Shown here piece by piece: positions 11,442-22,700 of a DNA stretch of 64,000 nucleotides. A model generated the notes under the pieces. The model saw only the letters and a list, made by a program, of their open reading frames with translations. It ran no database searches and was not told where the DNA came from. The DNA comes from Amblyomma americanum. Its lineage: Eukaryota; Arthropoda; Arachnida; Ixodida; Ixodidae. A program made the position numbers and the translations under genes. Where the stretch lies: NCBI RefSeq assembly GCF_052857255.1, contig NC_135505.1:132333967-132397966 (forward strand), read 5' to 3'. Within the stretch, counting starts at the first letter, position 1, and each line of letters begins with the position of its first letter.

Positions 11442-11880
11442 CCTAACTGGCTAGCTCGATCGCTAGTGGGTTTAGATAAGCACTGTTGCAGCGCTGCGCT
11501 GCTCGTAAAAGGCAAACGCTAGCGGCCTTTTTAGCGTTGATCGAGAAGATGAGGGGTGGTGGAGAATACAACACTGTCGCTGAGCTCCGTTAGGAGCGAG
11601 CCATGTTTTGGAGACTACGGCTTGCGGCGAGCCTTCCGCCGTTAGCGAAATAACGTAGCTGATACAGACGAAGACCGACGACTCGAAGACGCGACTAATG
11701 AGTCCCGACCACTTTTTAGAAAAGTCGAGGTGGCGTTTTTCTGCATTTTTTTTGTCTCAGCAATAATACAAACAGCATTTGCTTCCAGGCTACTCGTACA
11801 GCGTCTTCGCTATTTATTACTTTTGTTCATACCCAGTACGAATTACAGAAAAGCAGGATCTGTGCCAACAAATACACCTG

Positions 11881-12207
11881 CCGCGGTGGCTCAGTGGTTA
11901 GGGCGCTCGGCTACTGATGCGGAGTTCCCGGGTTCGAAACCGACCGCGGCCGCTGCGTTTTTATGGAGGCAAAACGCTAAGGCGCCCGTGTGCTGTGCGA
12001 TGTCAGTGCACGTTAAAGATCTCCAAGTGGTCGAAATTATTCCGGAGCCCTCCACTACGGCACCTCTTTCTTCCTTTCTTCTTTCACTTCCTCCTTTATC
12101 CCTTCCCTTACGGCGCGGTTCAGGTGTCCGCCGATATATGAGACAGATACTGCGCCATTTCCTTTCCCCGAAAACCTATTATTATTATCATCATCATCAT
12201 CATCAAC
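11881..12207 (+). mobile_element. Full-length tRNA-derived SINE (Ruka-like, long subfamily)
   Basis: A tRNA-like head with A box (GGTGGCTCAGTGGTTAGG) and B box (GGTTCGAAACC), then the shared body, a pyrimidine-rich block, TTACGGCGCGGTTCAGGTGT and a GATATATGAGACAG 3' region ending in an ATT/ATC microsatellite. Imperfect 14 bp target duplication at 11867-11880 and 12208-12221. Confidence 0.88.
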
Positions 12208-12407
12208 AACAAATGCACATGCCTGTGTGAAGGTAGGGTGAGAATATCTGTCATCCAGAGAATCGACTCCCAAATGTTACTGAACAACACGTCTGAGATA
12301 TTTGATACCACTGTGGCCTCCAGTACCCAAGGTCTTTGGGCCCGAATGCACATCTCCTGTGCAGGAACTGAGCGCTGAAAAATGTGCTGCATCATTTTAT
12401 TGCATTA

Positions 12408-12539
12408 TCGCGGCGGTGGCTCAGTGGTTATGGTTCTTGGCTGCTGACTGCTGACACGAAAGACGCCGGTTCGATCCCGGCCGCGGCGGTAGCATTAATG
12501 CAAGAGGCCTGTGTGCTGCGCGATGTCAGTGCACGTTAA
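12408..12539 (+). mobile_element. SINE, 5' part, interrupted by a DNA element
   Basis: Ruka-like head with GGTGGCTCAGTGGTTATGG and GGTTCGATCCCGG, running to GTCAGTGCACGTTAA. The same SINE resumes at 13069. Confidence 0.85.
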
Positions 12540-13068
12540 GGCCGATTCACACGACGGTCCCGCGCATCACGTGTTTGTGCGTCACCAAATCGAAAGGCGT
12601 GCTGCCGGCCCGCGGACTGGACAACCAAGGAAGTGTCTCTCCCTTCGCAGGAATTAGCGGCGGCCCGCGAAGGTGCGCGCGCCAGCTCTGGCAACAACCG
12701 CTCTTGCAAGTATTTCGGCTGCCGCATTCCGCTGAGCTGGCGCGCTGTTTTGACAAGCTGCACTGCGTTCGCTACCATGACAAAGCGATCGACTGGTCTA
12801 GCAAGACGGCCAAGGCCATTGAGGAATTGGACAAAGGACCGCACCTGCACCATTCAATCGCAGTCATGGGTCGGGAGAAAAAAACCAGTTTGACCAGCGT
12901 TGCCAAACGCTTTAAAATAATCTGGCAACAGTGGTACACCCAGCGCGTCGTCTGCTCTTTCGGTCCGTCGCATCAGCTTGACGTCATCGGATCGCAGGCC
13001 AGTTTTTAGTCGCGCATGAACACTTGATGCGCGGGCCGTGGGCGAATGGACCGTCGTGTGAATTGGCC
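12540..13068. mobile_element. 529 bp TIR DNA element nested in a SINE
   Basis: The ends are GGCCGATTCACACGACGGTC and its complement (one mismatch). After a roughly 13 bp indel the inverted similarity resumes (CCGCGCATCA block), so the TIRs are about 45 bp. It splits a SINE exactly, with TTAA on the left and ATAA on the right, so a 3-4 bp target duplication is likely. The TIR start and TAA-type target recall PIF/Harbinger, but no transposase is visible. Open frames of 105 and 144 codons inside were not recognised. Confidence 0.75.
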
Positions 13069-13160
13069 ATAAGAACGCCAGGAGGTCAAAATTTCCCGGA
13101 GCCCTCCTCAAAAGACTGAACCGCTCTGAGACGTTAAACCTCCGTAAACCATTTATCGAA
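13069..13160 (+). mobile_element. SINE, 3' part, after the nested DNA element
   Basis: Resumes at AAGAACGCCAGGAGGTCAAA and runs to the short-subfamily 3' end (GAGACGTTAAACCTCCGTAA). Confidence 0.8.
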
Positions 13161-13906
13161 CACAAAAATAAAAGAAGCTGTCAGTAAACACAAAAAGGTA
13201 GAATCGTGATGCCATCAGAAAGGATACAGACGATGGTGCACAACGTGCTGGGGATTGCTTATGTTATAAGGGAAAAAAATGCAACCTTAATAATAGCTTT
13301 AAAGCCTATATTATTTTAACCATGCTATTTTCTGTTCCTTTTTTACCTTACTTTTGTATCGTTTTATTACCGTTGTGTATTTTTCATTCTGCTGTAGAGT
13401 ATTAATTTTTTTGTTTGGGGGGGGGGGGGGGAGTCGTTTTAGCATTGACTTCATGTTAATATGGCCATTAACCTGCTTTCCTCCTATCTGTTAGTCACAG
13501 CCCTATTCCTCGACAAGAGCTGTTTGAAGCCCAATTCCGCCACCTTCCCGCCCTCTCATTCCACAGTCCACCCTAACTCGAATCCCGCCTCCTCAAAGGG
13601 CCCGCATAATCCCTGTCAGAAATTTCCGTACTTGACCTGACAAAAAGAAGCCCTTTATTGGAACGTTGATCGCTTGACTGAGGCTCTTCTCTTTTCTATG
13701 TTTTCAAGCTTGCCATCTGGCGTGCTTCTTATCTGGTCTTTTGAAAGGCAATCTAACGCACAGTTGCCACTGATTTAGCAGCCAATTCTGAATTCAAGAA
13801 AATATTGCCAGCCACAGGTTGTGCGGAACATATCTTTAAACTACATTAGAATATATCTCCTGATCTTAAAAAAACTTTATGCTCCTGCATTTCTCGACAA
13901 TTTAGC
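13161..13906. other. No gene recognised
   Basis: AT-rich sequence with a T-run and G-run at 13405-13432. Nothing coding recognised. Confidence 0.4.
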
Positions 13907-14247
13907 GTCGCCAGCACGCTTAACACGAACGCTCGATTGCGCGTCCTGCGCTGATATTAAGGCCCCTAGCGCTGATCTCTTGAGTCCGAGAACGTGCCGC
14001 ATGGTGTGTGTGAGGCGGTTGGAGGCAGCTTGTGCAGTACTTCCACCCTGCCTCAGATCCTCCGCTGAGTTGCCGCCTGGGCCCCCGTCACGGCGCCGTT
14101 AGGTCATGATGCCATCAGGCCATGACGTAAATAAACTTGTTCCTCCTCCTCCACCCTGATATTGCCTCAGACCTAACGGCCGACGCCTAGCGGAGTTAGT
14201 CAGTAGAAATCGTGTGCTTGAGCGTTCGTGTTAAGCATGCTGACGAC
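13907..14247. repeat. Foldback/MITE-like element with about 27 bp inverted ends
   Basis: GTCGCCAGCACGCTTAACAC at 13907 is matched by the complement of 14219-14247 with two mismatches over about 28 bp. The interior contains a TAAATAAACTTGTTCCTCCT segment resembling the 3' tail of the I-clade LINE at 36.3 kb, so part of it may be a captured LINE end. Confidence 0.55.
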
Positions 14248-16379
14248 TGTACAGGCCAGCAGGAAAGAACTGTTGAACCATTTTGCCTAGTGTACTTCAT
14301 GTAATAGTCTTCTGGCTTGTCAAAAGAGAAAAAAAAATTTTCTCGGTATCCTTCCGCTTCGAGTTTCCATGGTAAACATGGAGTTGCGTTTTTTGGGGCA
14401 TGGTTGATTGATTAGACACGGGTGGCGAAAAAAAATGACAGAGGGCAGATTTGTGGCTGGAGATTCAACGTATCTTTTGGCCCTCGGCTACACGGCACTT
14501 TCCACTATGCCCTGGACATAGGTAAACATTTCACGAATCTTCTGTGACGGCATTCTATTCATCAATGTGTCCCGTGTTCCTTGGATCTCCATGTCAAACC
14601 ATTTAAGCTTTCATGAATTGCAGTCAGACCAATTAGCTCAATACAAAGCTACACAGAAAGACAGCTAGATGGCAGCGAAGACGAAAACAGAACGTGTCAC
14701 GAAATCACAGATTTTCAGGAAGGTGCTTTTTTGTCCTTGACGGAAGTGGGTTTAATAATGTCAACAGCTTTTCAACATGTTTTTTTTTGCTATGGAAGTG
14801 TTTAATTTATGCTGTGTAATCCGCAACAGAAATTTTCAAATGCTTGGGGTTTTGTTGATTAAGCTTGCTCTTATCAGCACTCGATAAACCAAACAGAGCT
14901 TCTCTTTTTTTTTCCGTTCTCTGAACCAGTGTTTAGTGTGCTTGCATCCATATGCTGTCAGCATGTAACTACTGCATGAGTCTTCATGCTTGTATTTATG
15001 CGTAGTATTTAAAAAAAATTTGCTCACACAAAATGTCGTTTAAAGTGAGTTTGACAACTCGCTCAGCTGGAGAATCTACGATTTGTTTAATCCCTGCAGT
15101 TGCATCTCGCAAGTTGACGTTGGTTTATCTGTGCGTTGTTTTTTCGGTCGTACTAGAAAGCCTCATATGATTAATCAAAGCCGGGATTCTAGGGCGGCAT
15201 CGTTAACTGCCTATAAAAGAATGAAGTTCAGCTAACTCGGAGTTACCTGCTTGACAGCAGCGGTAATAAATGCTGCGATATCACTAATGAGCGCAGTCAA
15301 ATGCAGGTTGTTGTCGGTTCAACATGTGCCTAAGTATTTTGTTGTTGCTGGCATAGCGGATCGTCACAACCAGTTCACTGAAACATCGAATGCCAGGAAG
15401 TCGTCATCGGCTGCGAGTTTGGCCAGCTTGGACGCAACTGTTTAGCGTCAATGATGATTGATAGAAGCTACAACCCCTCTAAACCCTGCTGTCTTCTTTT
15501 GCTGGTAGTGGTTGTGACAGAACTATCTTGTGAATATTCTTTGAATGGAATGAAATGATCTGCTAACCTTCAAAACCGAATTCACCTTACCACTGCTGGA
15601 AATCCAAAAATACTTATTCTTTACGATAAAGTGGAATAAAATTTTCAGGTCTTGCGCGGTGTGGTTTGTCCATGCGTATCACATTGATGCCAGGTTCCTG
15701 TACATTGATGGCAAGTAAACCAGCCAGCACTCAGCGCAAGCTGGTAAATTAGTCGTCAGTGCAAACAACACTTTTTCTTGTTCTCATGTTGCAATGACCT
15801 GAAACACTGAAGACAACACCTGTGTAGAAACCACCTCCAGCAAGGTGTGTTTTTACCGTAATGCACCCAGGACGCAATTGGCAGAATGAAGTTATCCTCA
15901 AATTGTCATACATTTGCAAACCATTTGTTGCTTTTTTTTCTATTGCGCAGTCAAGACTCCAGGAATTGCCATCTTCAACCCCATATTATAAAAAAAAAAT
16001 TTGCAGAAGCCACAACGCACTTAACAGGTCATTAACAGAGGTGTCTGGTGCTTCATAACAGCATCAGACGCCTTCATCTTTCGTGCTGCGCATGCATATA
16101 CACGTGGTATGAAGAGCAATATTGCAGCCACAACGAGAATACTGTTATCCACAACTGGGTGCCACCCAACATTTAAAAAAATTGCAGACCAGCATCGAAT
16201 ACGCTGCCGAAATCTTATTGGGGAATTGCGCTGGCTGGCGCATGCATGGAAAACGAGGGCATTGTGGGCGATTAATTTCTGAAAGGGAGGCATCCAGCTA
16301 CGGTTACGAGCATTGGGGAGCAAACACAGAGGGCGCCTGCACGGCTCTTCACACTTACACCCACATCACAGAATGTTAC
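14248..16379. other. No gene recognised
   Basis: About 2.1 kb without a supported gene or clear repeat. The short open frames have no recognised similarity. Confidence 0.4.
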
Positions 16380-16825
16380 CATACACAAAGAAGCACAATG
16401 CCACCACCGCACCCAACACTGACAAAGGCCGAAGCTATGGCATGAAAACTTCAGGCTCACACGAATCCTAACCTACATCACAAACACTTGTTCTTTCACA
16501 CCCTCAGATCGAACAAATGCCCTAGCTGCCAAGAACACCGAGCTACACACTACCATTCCGTTTTGACCGGCACACCACCACCCGGCAGCGTCCCACTCAT
16601 GACCTTCACGCCCTTCCTCTTGGGAAGATGCCCCGTCAAGCACGGAGCCGACCGACCAGCGTCGGCTCATCGGGCGTACCGAGAAGATAGCGGTGGCCAA
16701 CGGGGCCATGAACACAGAGCCCTTCTTAAGAATACTCTGACTCGCAAGATCGCGGCGGAACATGGAGCCCTGGACTGAGGGCTCTACTCAGGAAGACGAG
16801 CACACTATATTCAATAAACTACCCC
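16380..16825 (+). pseudogene. Decayed I-clade LINE ORF2 C-terminal fragment
   Basis: The reading MPPPHPTLTKAEAMA followed by a stop, then KLQAHTNPN, with a C-x2-C (CPSC) and a downstream His region, resembles the post-RNase H tail of tick I-type LINEs (compare YEEHMSRRLQTNTLPNPYP in the element at 36.06 kb). It ends in AATAAACTACCCCCCCC. In-frame stops and frame changes are present. Confidence 0.5.
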
Positions 16826-16829
16826 CCCC

Positions 16830-19599
16830 TTCTTCTCCTCGCCTCTCTGCTGCATCAAGCTTCCGGTACAATTACCGCTATCGAGCGTAACTAAAGCAAT
16901 ATTGCGAATGAACTCATAGCGGATGAACTCATTTGGATCACACATACAAGCTACTGCTTAACAGCATATGTTTTGCTTCATATGACGCACGTGGTGTTGT
17001 GGCCAGGGTCGAAATATGCGGCTAGCATTTGTGGTCGTGGGTCTGGGTCCTTGCTCTCACCATTCCACAACACGATACAGAACACACAGTAGGGCAAGCT
17101 AATGCAAACACCTTCGGGTTTCGTCTTTCCTACTGACTAGGCGCAGCGTTAGGAACGTCCGAATTTTCCTCGAAGTCATAAAAACATTCTGGAAAGTGCC
17201 TCATCGCGGGAAATGTCTCAGATGGCTCTCTAGCTTCAGCTGATAACGACGTGCAGCATTTCAGAATGCCATAGTATGTACCACAGCAACTTTTAAACTC
17301 CGGTAGATATTGCCGGCTCGTCTTCGCTTTCCGCAACAGAGATACGGCGTCGTTGGTGTGTGCAACTGGTACAAACACATACGTTGAAATCCTGATAGTC
17401 TCTGGAGTGTCAGTAGTGTGTGGTAATCAGTTTTACAACAGACGAAGAGCTGCATTCTGGACGCACCGCAGCAGACGCAGCGGTGGAGCCATATCGGCTG
17501 CTTCGCCTGTCCTCCGTCGTCTGTCAGTGTCGTCTGTCATCCCGTGCTCCGAGGCGCCAGTTGCATATTTCTGCTGAAAACGACAATTAGAGCTTGTTTC
17601 TACCTAATTTCAGTACGATATTCCGGGTTGCAGCATGAAAAACTGTAGGATGACGCTGGAGGCCCGATTTCTCCAAAAAGAGCTTTAGTGTCCCTTTAAG
17701 CGCACTGACGTCAAAAGACTCCGTGATGACTACTTGGAAGTATATGGCGGACTACGTTGGCCTCATAGATCAGGATCCGAAAGCCAGTCTCGACGGCCAT
17801 CCATTTTTCTTGCGAAAGGAAACGGTGGTGGTAATACATCCATCTTCTTTGGACCTTTCTAACTTATCAAAGCTCCTTTTTCAGTGGAATATGCACCTTT
17901 TTCATTAAAACACGGTAATCTATGGATGCAAATCAACTTCCATTTGTCGTCGATGTTCTCTTCCGAATGAATGCCAACAACTGATTAACTGCCTTCTTTC
18001 TATAAGATACATCGAGCAGGCAGGATCTTTTAATGCAACCACTCCACTGAATGTGAAGCAGTTTTCAGCTAGCTAAAAAAAAAAATGGCAGCTCCAAACT
18101 CACGTGAAGACAATGTATTATTGTGCGCTGGATTTTTGACCTGGAATGTTTAACTCTGAAAACATTTGCGTGTGCATCATTGCAGAGCTCTCAGTACGTT
18201 CCAGCAACAGACGTTCACGTTACTTTAGCTGACATGTTCGAGCACTTGAAGCGGGACGAAATGGACGTTTAAAATAACCGGAGAAGGCTGGGTTGATTAC
18301 AAAAACCTTTAAAAATTCCTTGCTGTATGGCCGACCCCACATCAAACTTTTAAAAAGGTTTTGCTTCTTACAAACGCTTAAATTGTGAAGTTAAGAATCA
18401 AATGTCTGCAATTTTATTTGTAGGAGAACTGCAGAGTTGTAAAAATACCATCTTATTTAGATGAAGTGCTTTTAGACAAAAAGGTAAGGTCATTTTTTAA
18501 GAACGTGCTCATTTCGAAAAGTTTCAGGCTTTTTTTTTCAATGGCCTGGCTCTGGAGGAAGAGCAGTGGTGATGAATTGTTGGACCCAGAAAGATGACCA
18601 ATAACTCAAATGTATGCACATGAAAACATCGTACGTGGCTCATAAGGATTTCATAATTAAAATGAACAATCGTTGAATGTGATCCTCTTCCTAGACGCTG
18701 CTTAGTTTTGACTATAGGTGCAGTATGAACGTCGAACATCAGATGCTCGCTTAATTCTATCCTGAGAAATGTGCGATCCCGAACCTGAATCTTTTCACAT
18801 TTAGTGTAATATACTGACCGGGCATCGGTAACAGCGGAATATTTATATGGAATTTAAAAGTTCATATATGGAGAAGTCTCTGGGGATACTTTCTATATAT
18901 GCAAACTATGCGTCGCACCGTACTATTGCGAGATAATGGCGTTCATTTAGAGTTTATGAATGTGCGATCATGTTCGAGATGCATGGTTTATTCAAGTCTA
19001 CATCGTGACTAGCTCATCACTGAATGAAAAATGGTACAACTCATGACGTGTTTTGAAACAGCACCCATAGATTAGATTAATTTACAGCTTGTGGACACCA
19101 AGATGTTTTTTTTTTCTGATCAAACTGCTTGATTTGAGCAGCGCACCCGGCAGTGAACTCGGTAATTCTTCAGTCGTATGAAATACGCTCCAGCATCCGC
19201 GGTCGAAAATGGCGAAAAATACTCGAATGAGGACGCATAAGGCGACTGCTTCTGTTACGTGTCCATACCTGAGCGGCAAAAAATGATAAAAGAGAAAAAC
19301 TAATTGAAAACCTCTGGAGGTCAGTTGGAATGCAAGAAAAGTATATTATTATTTGGCGGATTACATGATGTTAAAAGCAATAATGGTATTCAGGTTGGAC
19401 GTGTAATAAATAGTTTTTCCTTCCTCAGGCTGTGGGACGCCACTTGTCTTGATGAAGTAGCGGCGGTTTTGACAACCGCCGCAGGCGTCTATTCGTTAAA
19501 GCCGGGATCGTTCAACCTGACAATATGCGCAGCTGCTTGTTTAATTAACATTCCTCTTTCGATAGTCAAAATAGTTCATATGAAGATCAAAAAGAGGGT
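16830..19599. other. Upstream region of ML gene 1
   Basis: No gene recognised. A TTTAGTGTCCCTTTAA motif at 17684-17699 matches one end of the TTAA/AGGGACACT MITE family (see 27590) without an obvious partner. From 18760 the sequence is collinear with the duplicate at 10290-11165. Confidence 0.45.
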
Positions 19600-19602
19600 A
19601 GC

Positions 19603-19610
19603 TCTATATG
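19603..19610 (+). promoter_or_regulatory. Candidate TATA box of ML gene 1
   Basis: CTATATG lies about 75 bp upstream of the chosen ATG (19683), the same spacing as the clear TATA boxes of genes 2 and 3. Just upstream, GCGCAGCTGCTTG-TTTAATTAAC (19529-19551) is strongly conserved in the orphan duplicate at 11097-11119. Confidence 0.45.
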
Positions 19611-19682
19611 AACGACAAAACGAGGCTGCGAACTCTAACAGGGATTCTGAGCCTCAGGAAGGACACGCAAAGGGTCTCGGCG

Positions 19683-19791
19683 ATGATTTCCAGAGTTTTT
19701 GTTCTTTTCATGGTGGCATCCCCGCTGGCAATGGGTTCGGTACAGAACTCGATAGGTCCAGTACAGACTCCAACCATCAATTCATGCACAA
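19683..19791 (+). CDS. ML gene 1 exon 1 (signal peptide)
   Basis: [19 protein letters not shown] and the mature N-terminus with the first cysteine (NSC). Donor GTAAGT; phase 1. Confidence 0.8.
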
Positions 19792-22700
19792 GTAAGTGCT
19801 CCCAAATTGGAACTTCTTATTGTCTGCCTTTAATCTGCCACCGAATCGGTCTCCCAGAACGAAGATCTTCCAGGCAGACGGAAGGGTGACTAAAGTCTTC
19901 GATGCTAAAAGTTTGTATCGGGATGTTATGTTTAAGCTTAGAGCATTCATTTGCACCCAAGAAAATAAGGTAACCCTTCCTTAGATCCAATACACTGTGT
20001 AGCGCAGCAAAAGACGAGGACACAAGAGACGAGAGACGAACACCACGAGCGCTAACTTCCAACAAATTTTATTCTCCTGAAGCATCACATTTATACACCA
20101 GAAAACAGTAATCACACGTGCGAACAGTATCGATTTCTTAGAAAAACGAGCTCTTTATCTGAGAGGAGAATGGAAGGTGTGCTAACACACGAGCATCCTG
20201 ACCTATTTATCTTTTCGGCTTCAATGATTTCGCGCGTTAACCTTTCTCTACTTTTTCCTATCACAAGACTTTTATCAAAGAAAGGCTTACAGGATTTTGA
20301 CTTGCATGCGAGAATGTGGTCAACTAGCGATCCACCTTGCCCGTTTCTGACGTTGCGAGCGTGTTCCATTAGGCGCTCGTTCAGACATCTCCCCGTCTGG
20401 CCGATATAGTGTTTCCCGCATGACAAGGGAATTTGATATACAACACCTTCATCGCACGTGACGTAGGGCTTCTGGTGCCCAGTTGCGCATCCGCGCGCTT
20501 TGTTGGTGTTGGTTTTTCCCAGTTTGCACAACGTTGCAAGTTTTTTCGGCGCCGAGAACACGACGGTCGCATTCGCTCGTTGACCAATTCTTTTTAAATT
20601 GTGGGAAATCTTGTGTAGATACGGTAATACAACAAGGTTTTTTCGTTCATGAGGAACTGGGTTTGGAGAACATTGATTGTCTGGTTTCATTCTCTTAACA
20701 AGTTTTTCCGCAACGGAAACTTGAACATGGGAGGGGTATCCGGCATTAGTAAGCCTATTGGACTGCTCTTGAAAACTATCGGTCATCATGTGCGGACAAG
20801 ATTTCTGGAGAGCATTCCGAAAACATAAATTGACAATACCTCTTTTTATCAGTTTTGAATGAGCGGAGTGATATGGCAGCATCGGCTTGTTGCTTCGCGG
20901 CTGGTAGGCCCAGCATATGTGATGAGCGTGAAAGGTGAAGTTAATATCTAAAAATCTAATGGAGTTATCGATGGGCAATTCGCATGTTAAAACAAGCGGT
21001 TTAAAATGTTCTGTCATGGTAGTTAATATCTAAAAATCTAATGGAGTTATTGATGGGCAATTCGCATGTTAAAACAAGCGGTTTAAAATGTTCTGTCATG
21101 GTAGTTAACTACCATGACAGAACATTTTAAACCGCTTGTTTTAACATGCGAATTGCCCATCGATAACTCCTACCATGACAGAACATTTTAAACCGCTTGT
21201 TTTAACATGCGAATTGCCCATCGATAACTCCATTAGATTTTTAGATATTAACTTCACCTTTCACGCTCATCACATATGCTGGGCCTACCAGCCGCGAAGC
21301 AACAAGCCGATGCTGCCATATCACTCCGCTCATTCAAAACTGATAAAAAGAGGTATTGTCAATTTATGTTTTCGGAATGCTCTCCAGAAATCTTGTCCGC
21401 ACATGATGACCGATAGTTTTCAAGAGCAGTCCAATAGGCTTACTAATGCCGGATACCCCTCCCATGTTCAAGTTTCCGTTGCGGAAAAACTTGTTAAGAA
21501 AATGAAACCAGACAATCAATGTTCTCCAAACCCAGTTCCTCATGAACGAAAAAACCTTGTTGTATTACCGTATCTACACAAGATTTCCCACAATTTAAAA
21601 AGAATTGGTCAACGAGCGAATGCGACCGTCGTGTTCTCGGCGCCGAAAAAACTTGCAACGTTGTGCAAACTGGGAAAAACCAACACCAACAAAGCGCGCG
21701 GATGCGCAACTGGGCACCAGAAGCCCTACGTCACGTGCGATGAAGGTGTTGTATATCAAATTCCCTTGTCATGCGGGAAACACTATATCGGCCAGACGGG
21801 GAGATGTCTGAACGAGCGCCTAATGGAACACGCTCGCAACGTCAGAAACGGGCAAGGTGGATCGCTAGTTGACCACATTCTCGCATGCAAGTCAAAATCC
21901 TGTAAGCCTTTCTTTGATAAAAGTCTTGTGATAGGAAAAAGTAGAGAAAGGTTAACGCGCGAAATCATTGAAGCCGAAAAGATAAATAGGTCAGGATGCT
22001 CGTGTGTTAGCACACCTTCCATTCTCCTCTCAGATAAAGAGCTCGTTTTTCTAAGAAATCGATACTGTTCGCACGTGTGATTACTGTTTTCTGGTGTATA
22101 AATGTGATGCTTCAGGAGAATAAAATTTGTTGGAAGTTAGCGCTCGTGGTGTTCGTCTCTCGTCTCTTGTGTCCTCGTCTTTTGCTGCGCTACACAGTGT
22201 ATTGGAACTATGTACCAACAAGCCCAAAAAGCCACGCTACTGAACCTTCCTTAGAATCCATCTACTCAACTCATGCCCTGGGACCAGACCTAAAGCAACT
22301 AATGATTAAGGCACGAGAGTACACTGCATCAAATGTGCTGAGCGAAGGTGTCGATGTTCAAATTATTAGTGCCGATATATATATATATATATATATAATA
22401 GCATTTATGCGAATTTATCATCGGCAGCTTCACTACTAGAGGTAACGGGCTGCGATCGCCGTGTACTTCCCATGACCTTCAAGGCTCAGCCAAGGTCAAG
22501 CCTTCAGTTTATATGTTTGGAGAGCCAGTGAATGGTGAAGAGTCGAGCCATTGCAAAGGTCAAAGGTCGAGGTCATTTCAACGTCAAGTCAAGGTAAACC
22601 AAAATCGGGTCCCGTGATCGACTGTGGGCTCGTCGAGGAGCCGAAACGCGGCGTTTGCGTGATAGGGCGTGACGTCGAGCGCCCTTAATCGAGTACATAA

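Larger units (their letters stand above)
19986..22244. mobile_element. Penelope-like retroelement inverted dimer (near-perfect palindrome) in ML gene 1 intron 1
   Basis: Two 5'-truncated Penelope-like copies lie head to head around an axis at about 21106. The arms of about 1.1 kb differ by few bases; the encoded 301-residue products differ by one visible residue (KRMKPD against KKMKPD). The outer ends are complementary down to TCCAATACACTGTGTAGCGC. The right side has a further 38 bp tail (22207-22244, ACTATGTACCAACAAGCCCA). An 11 bp target duplication CCTTCCTTAGA flanks the whole unit at 19975-19985 and 22245-22255, so the dimer arrived as one insertion. The 5' end of the left arm carries an extra 84 bp partial tandem copy (about 21018-21101), and a shorter one is in the right arm. 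Inverted dimers are known for Penelope. Confidence 0.88.

Noticed and set aside
11881..11960. tRNA gene
   Set aside because: The A and B boxes belong to the SINE head; the same unit recurs through the window with a long non-tRNA body and does not fold as a complete tRNA with CCA-end pairing.
12536..13009. 105- and 144-codon open frames inside the nested TIR element
   Set aside because: Overlap on opposite strands, no transposase motif recognised; probably chance frames in GC-rich sequence.
19608..19682. Upstream in-frame ATG of ML gene 1
   Set aside because: It would place 25 charged residues before the signal peptide and lies at the candidate TATA box; genes 2 and 3 start at the equivalent of 19683.
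22081..22244. Hammerhead ribozyme in the Penelope terminal sequence
   Set aside because: Such ribozymes are known in Penelope-like elements, but I could not find the CTGANGA and GAAA core in the right order on either strand here or in the 123 bp unit.
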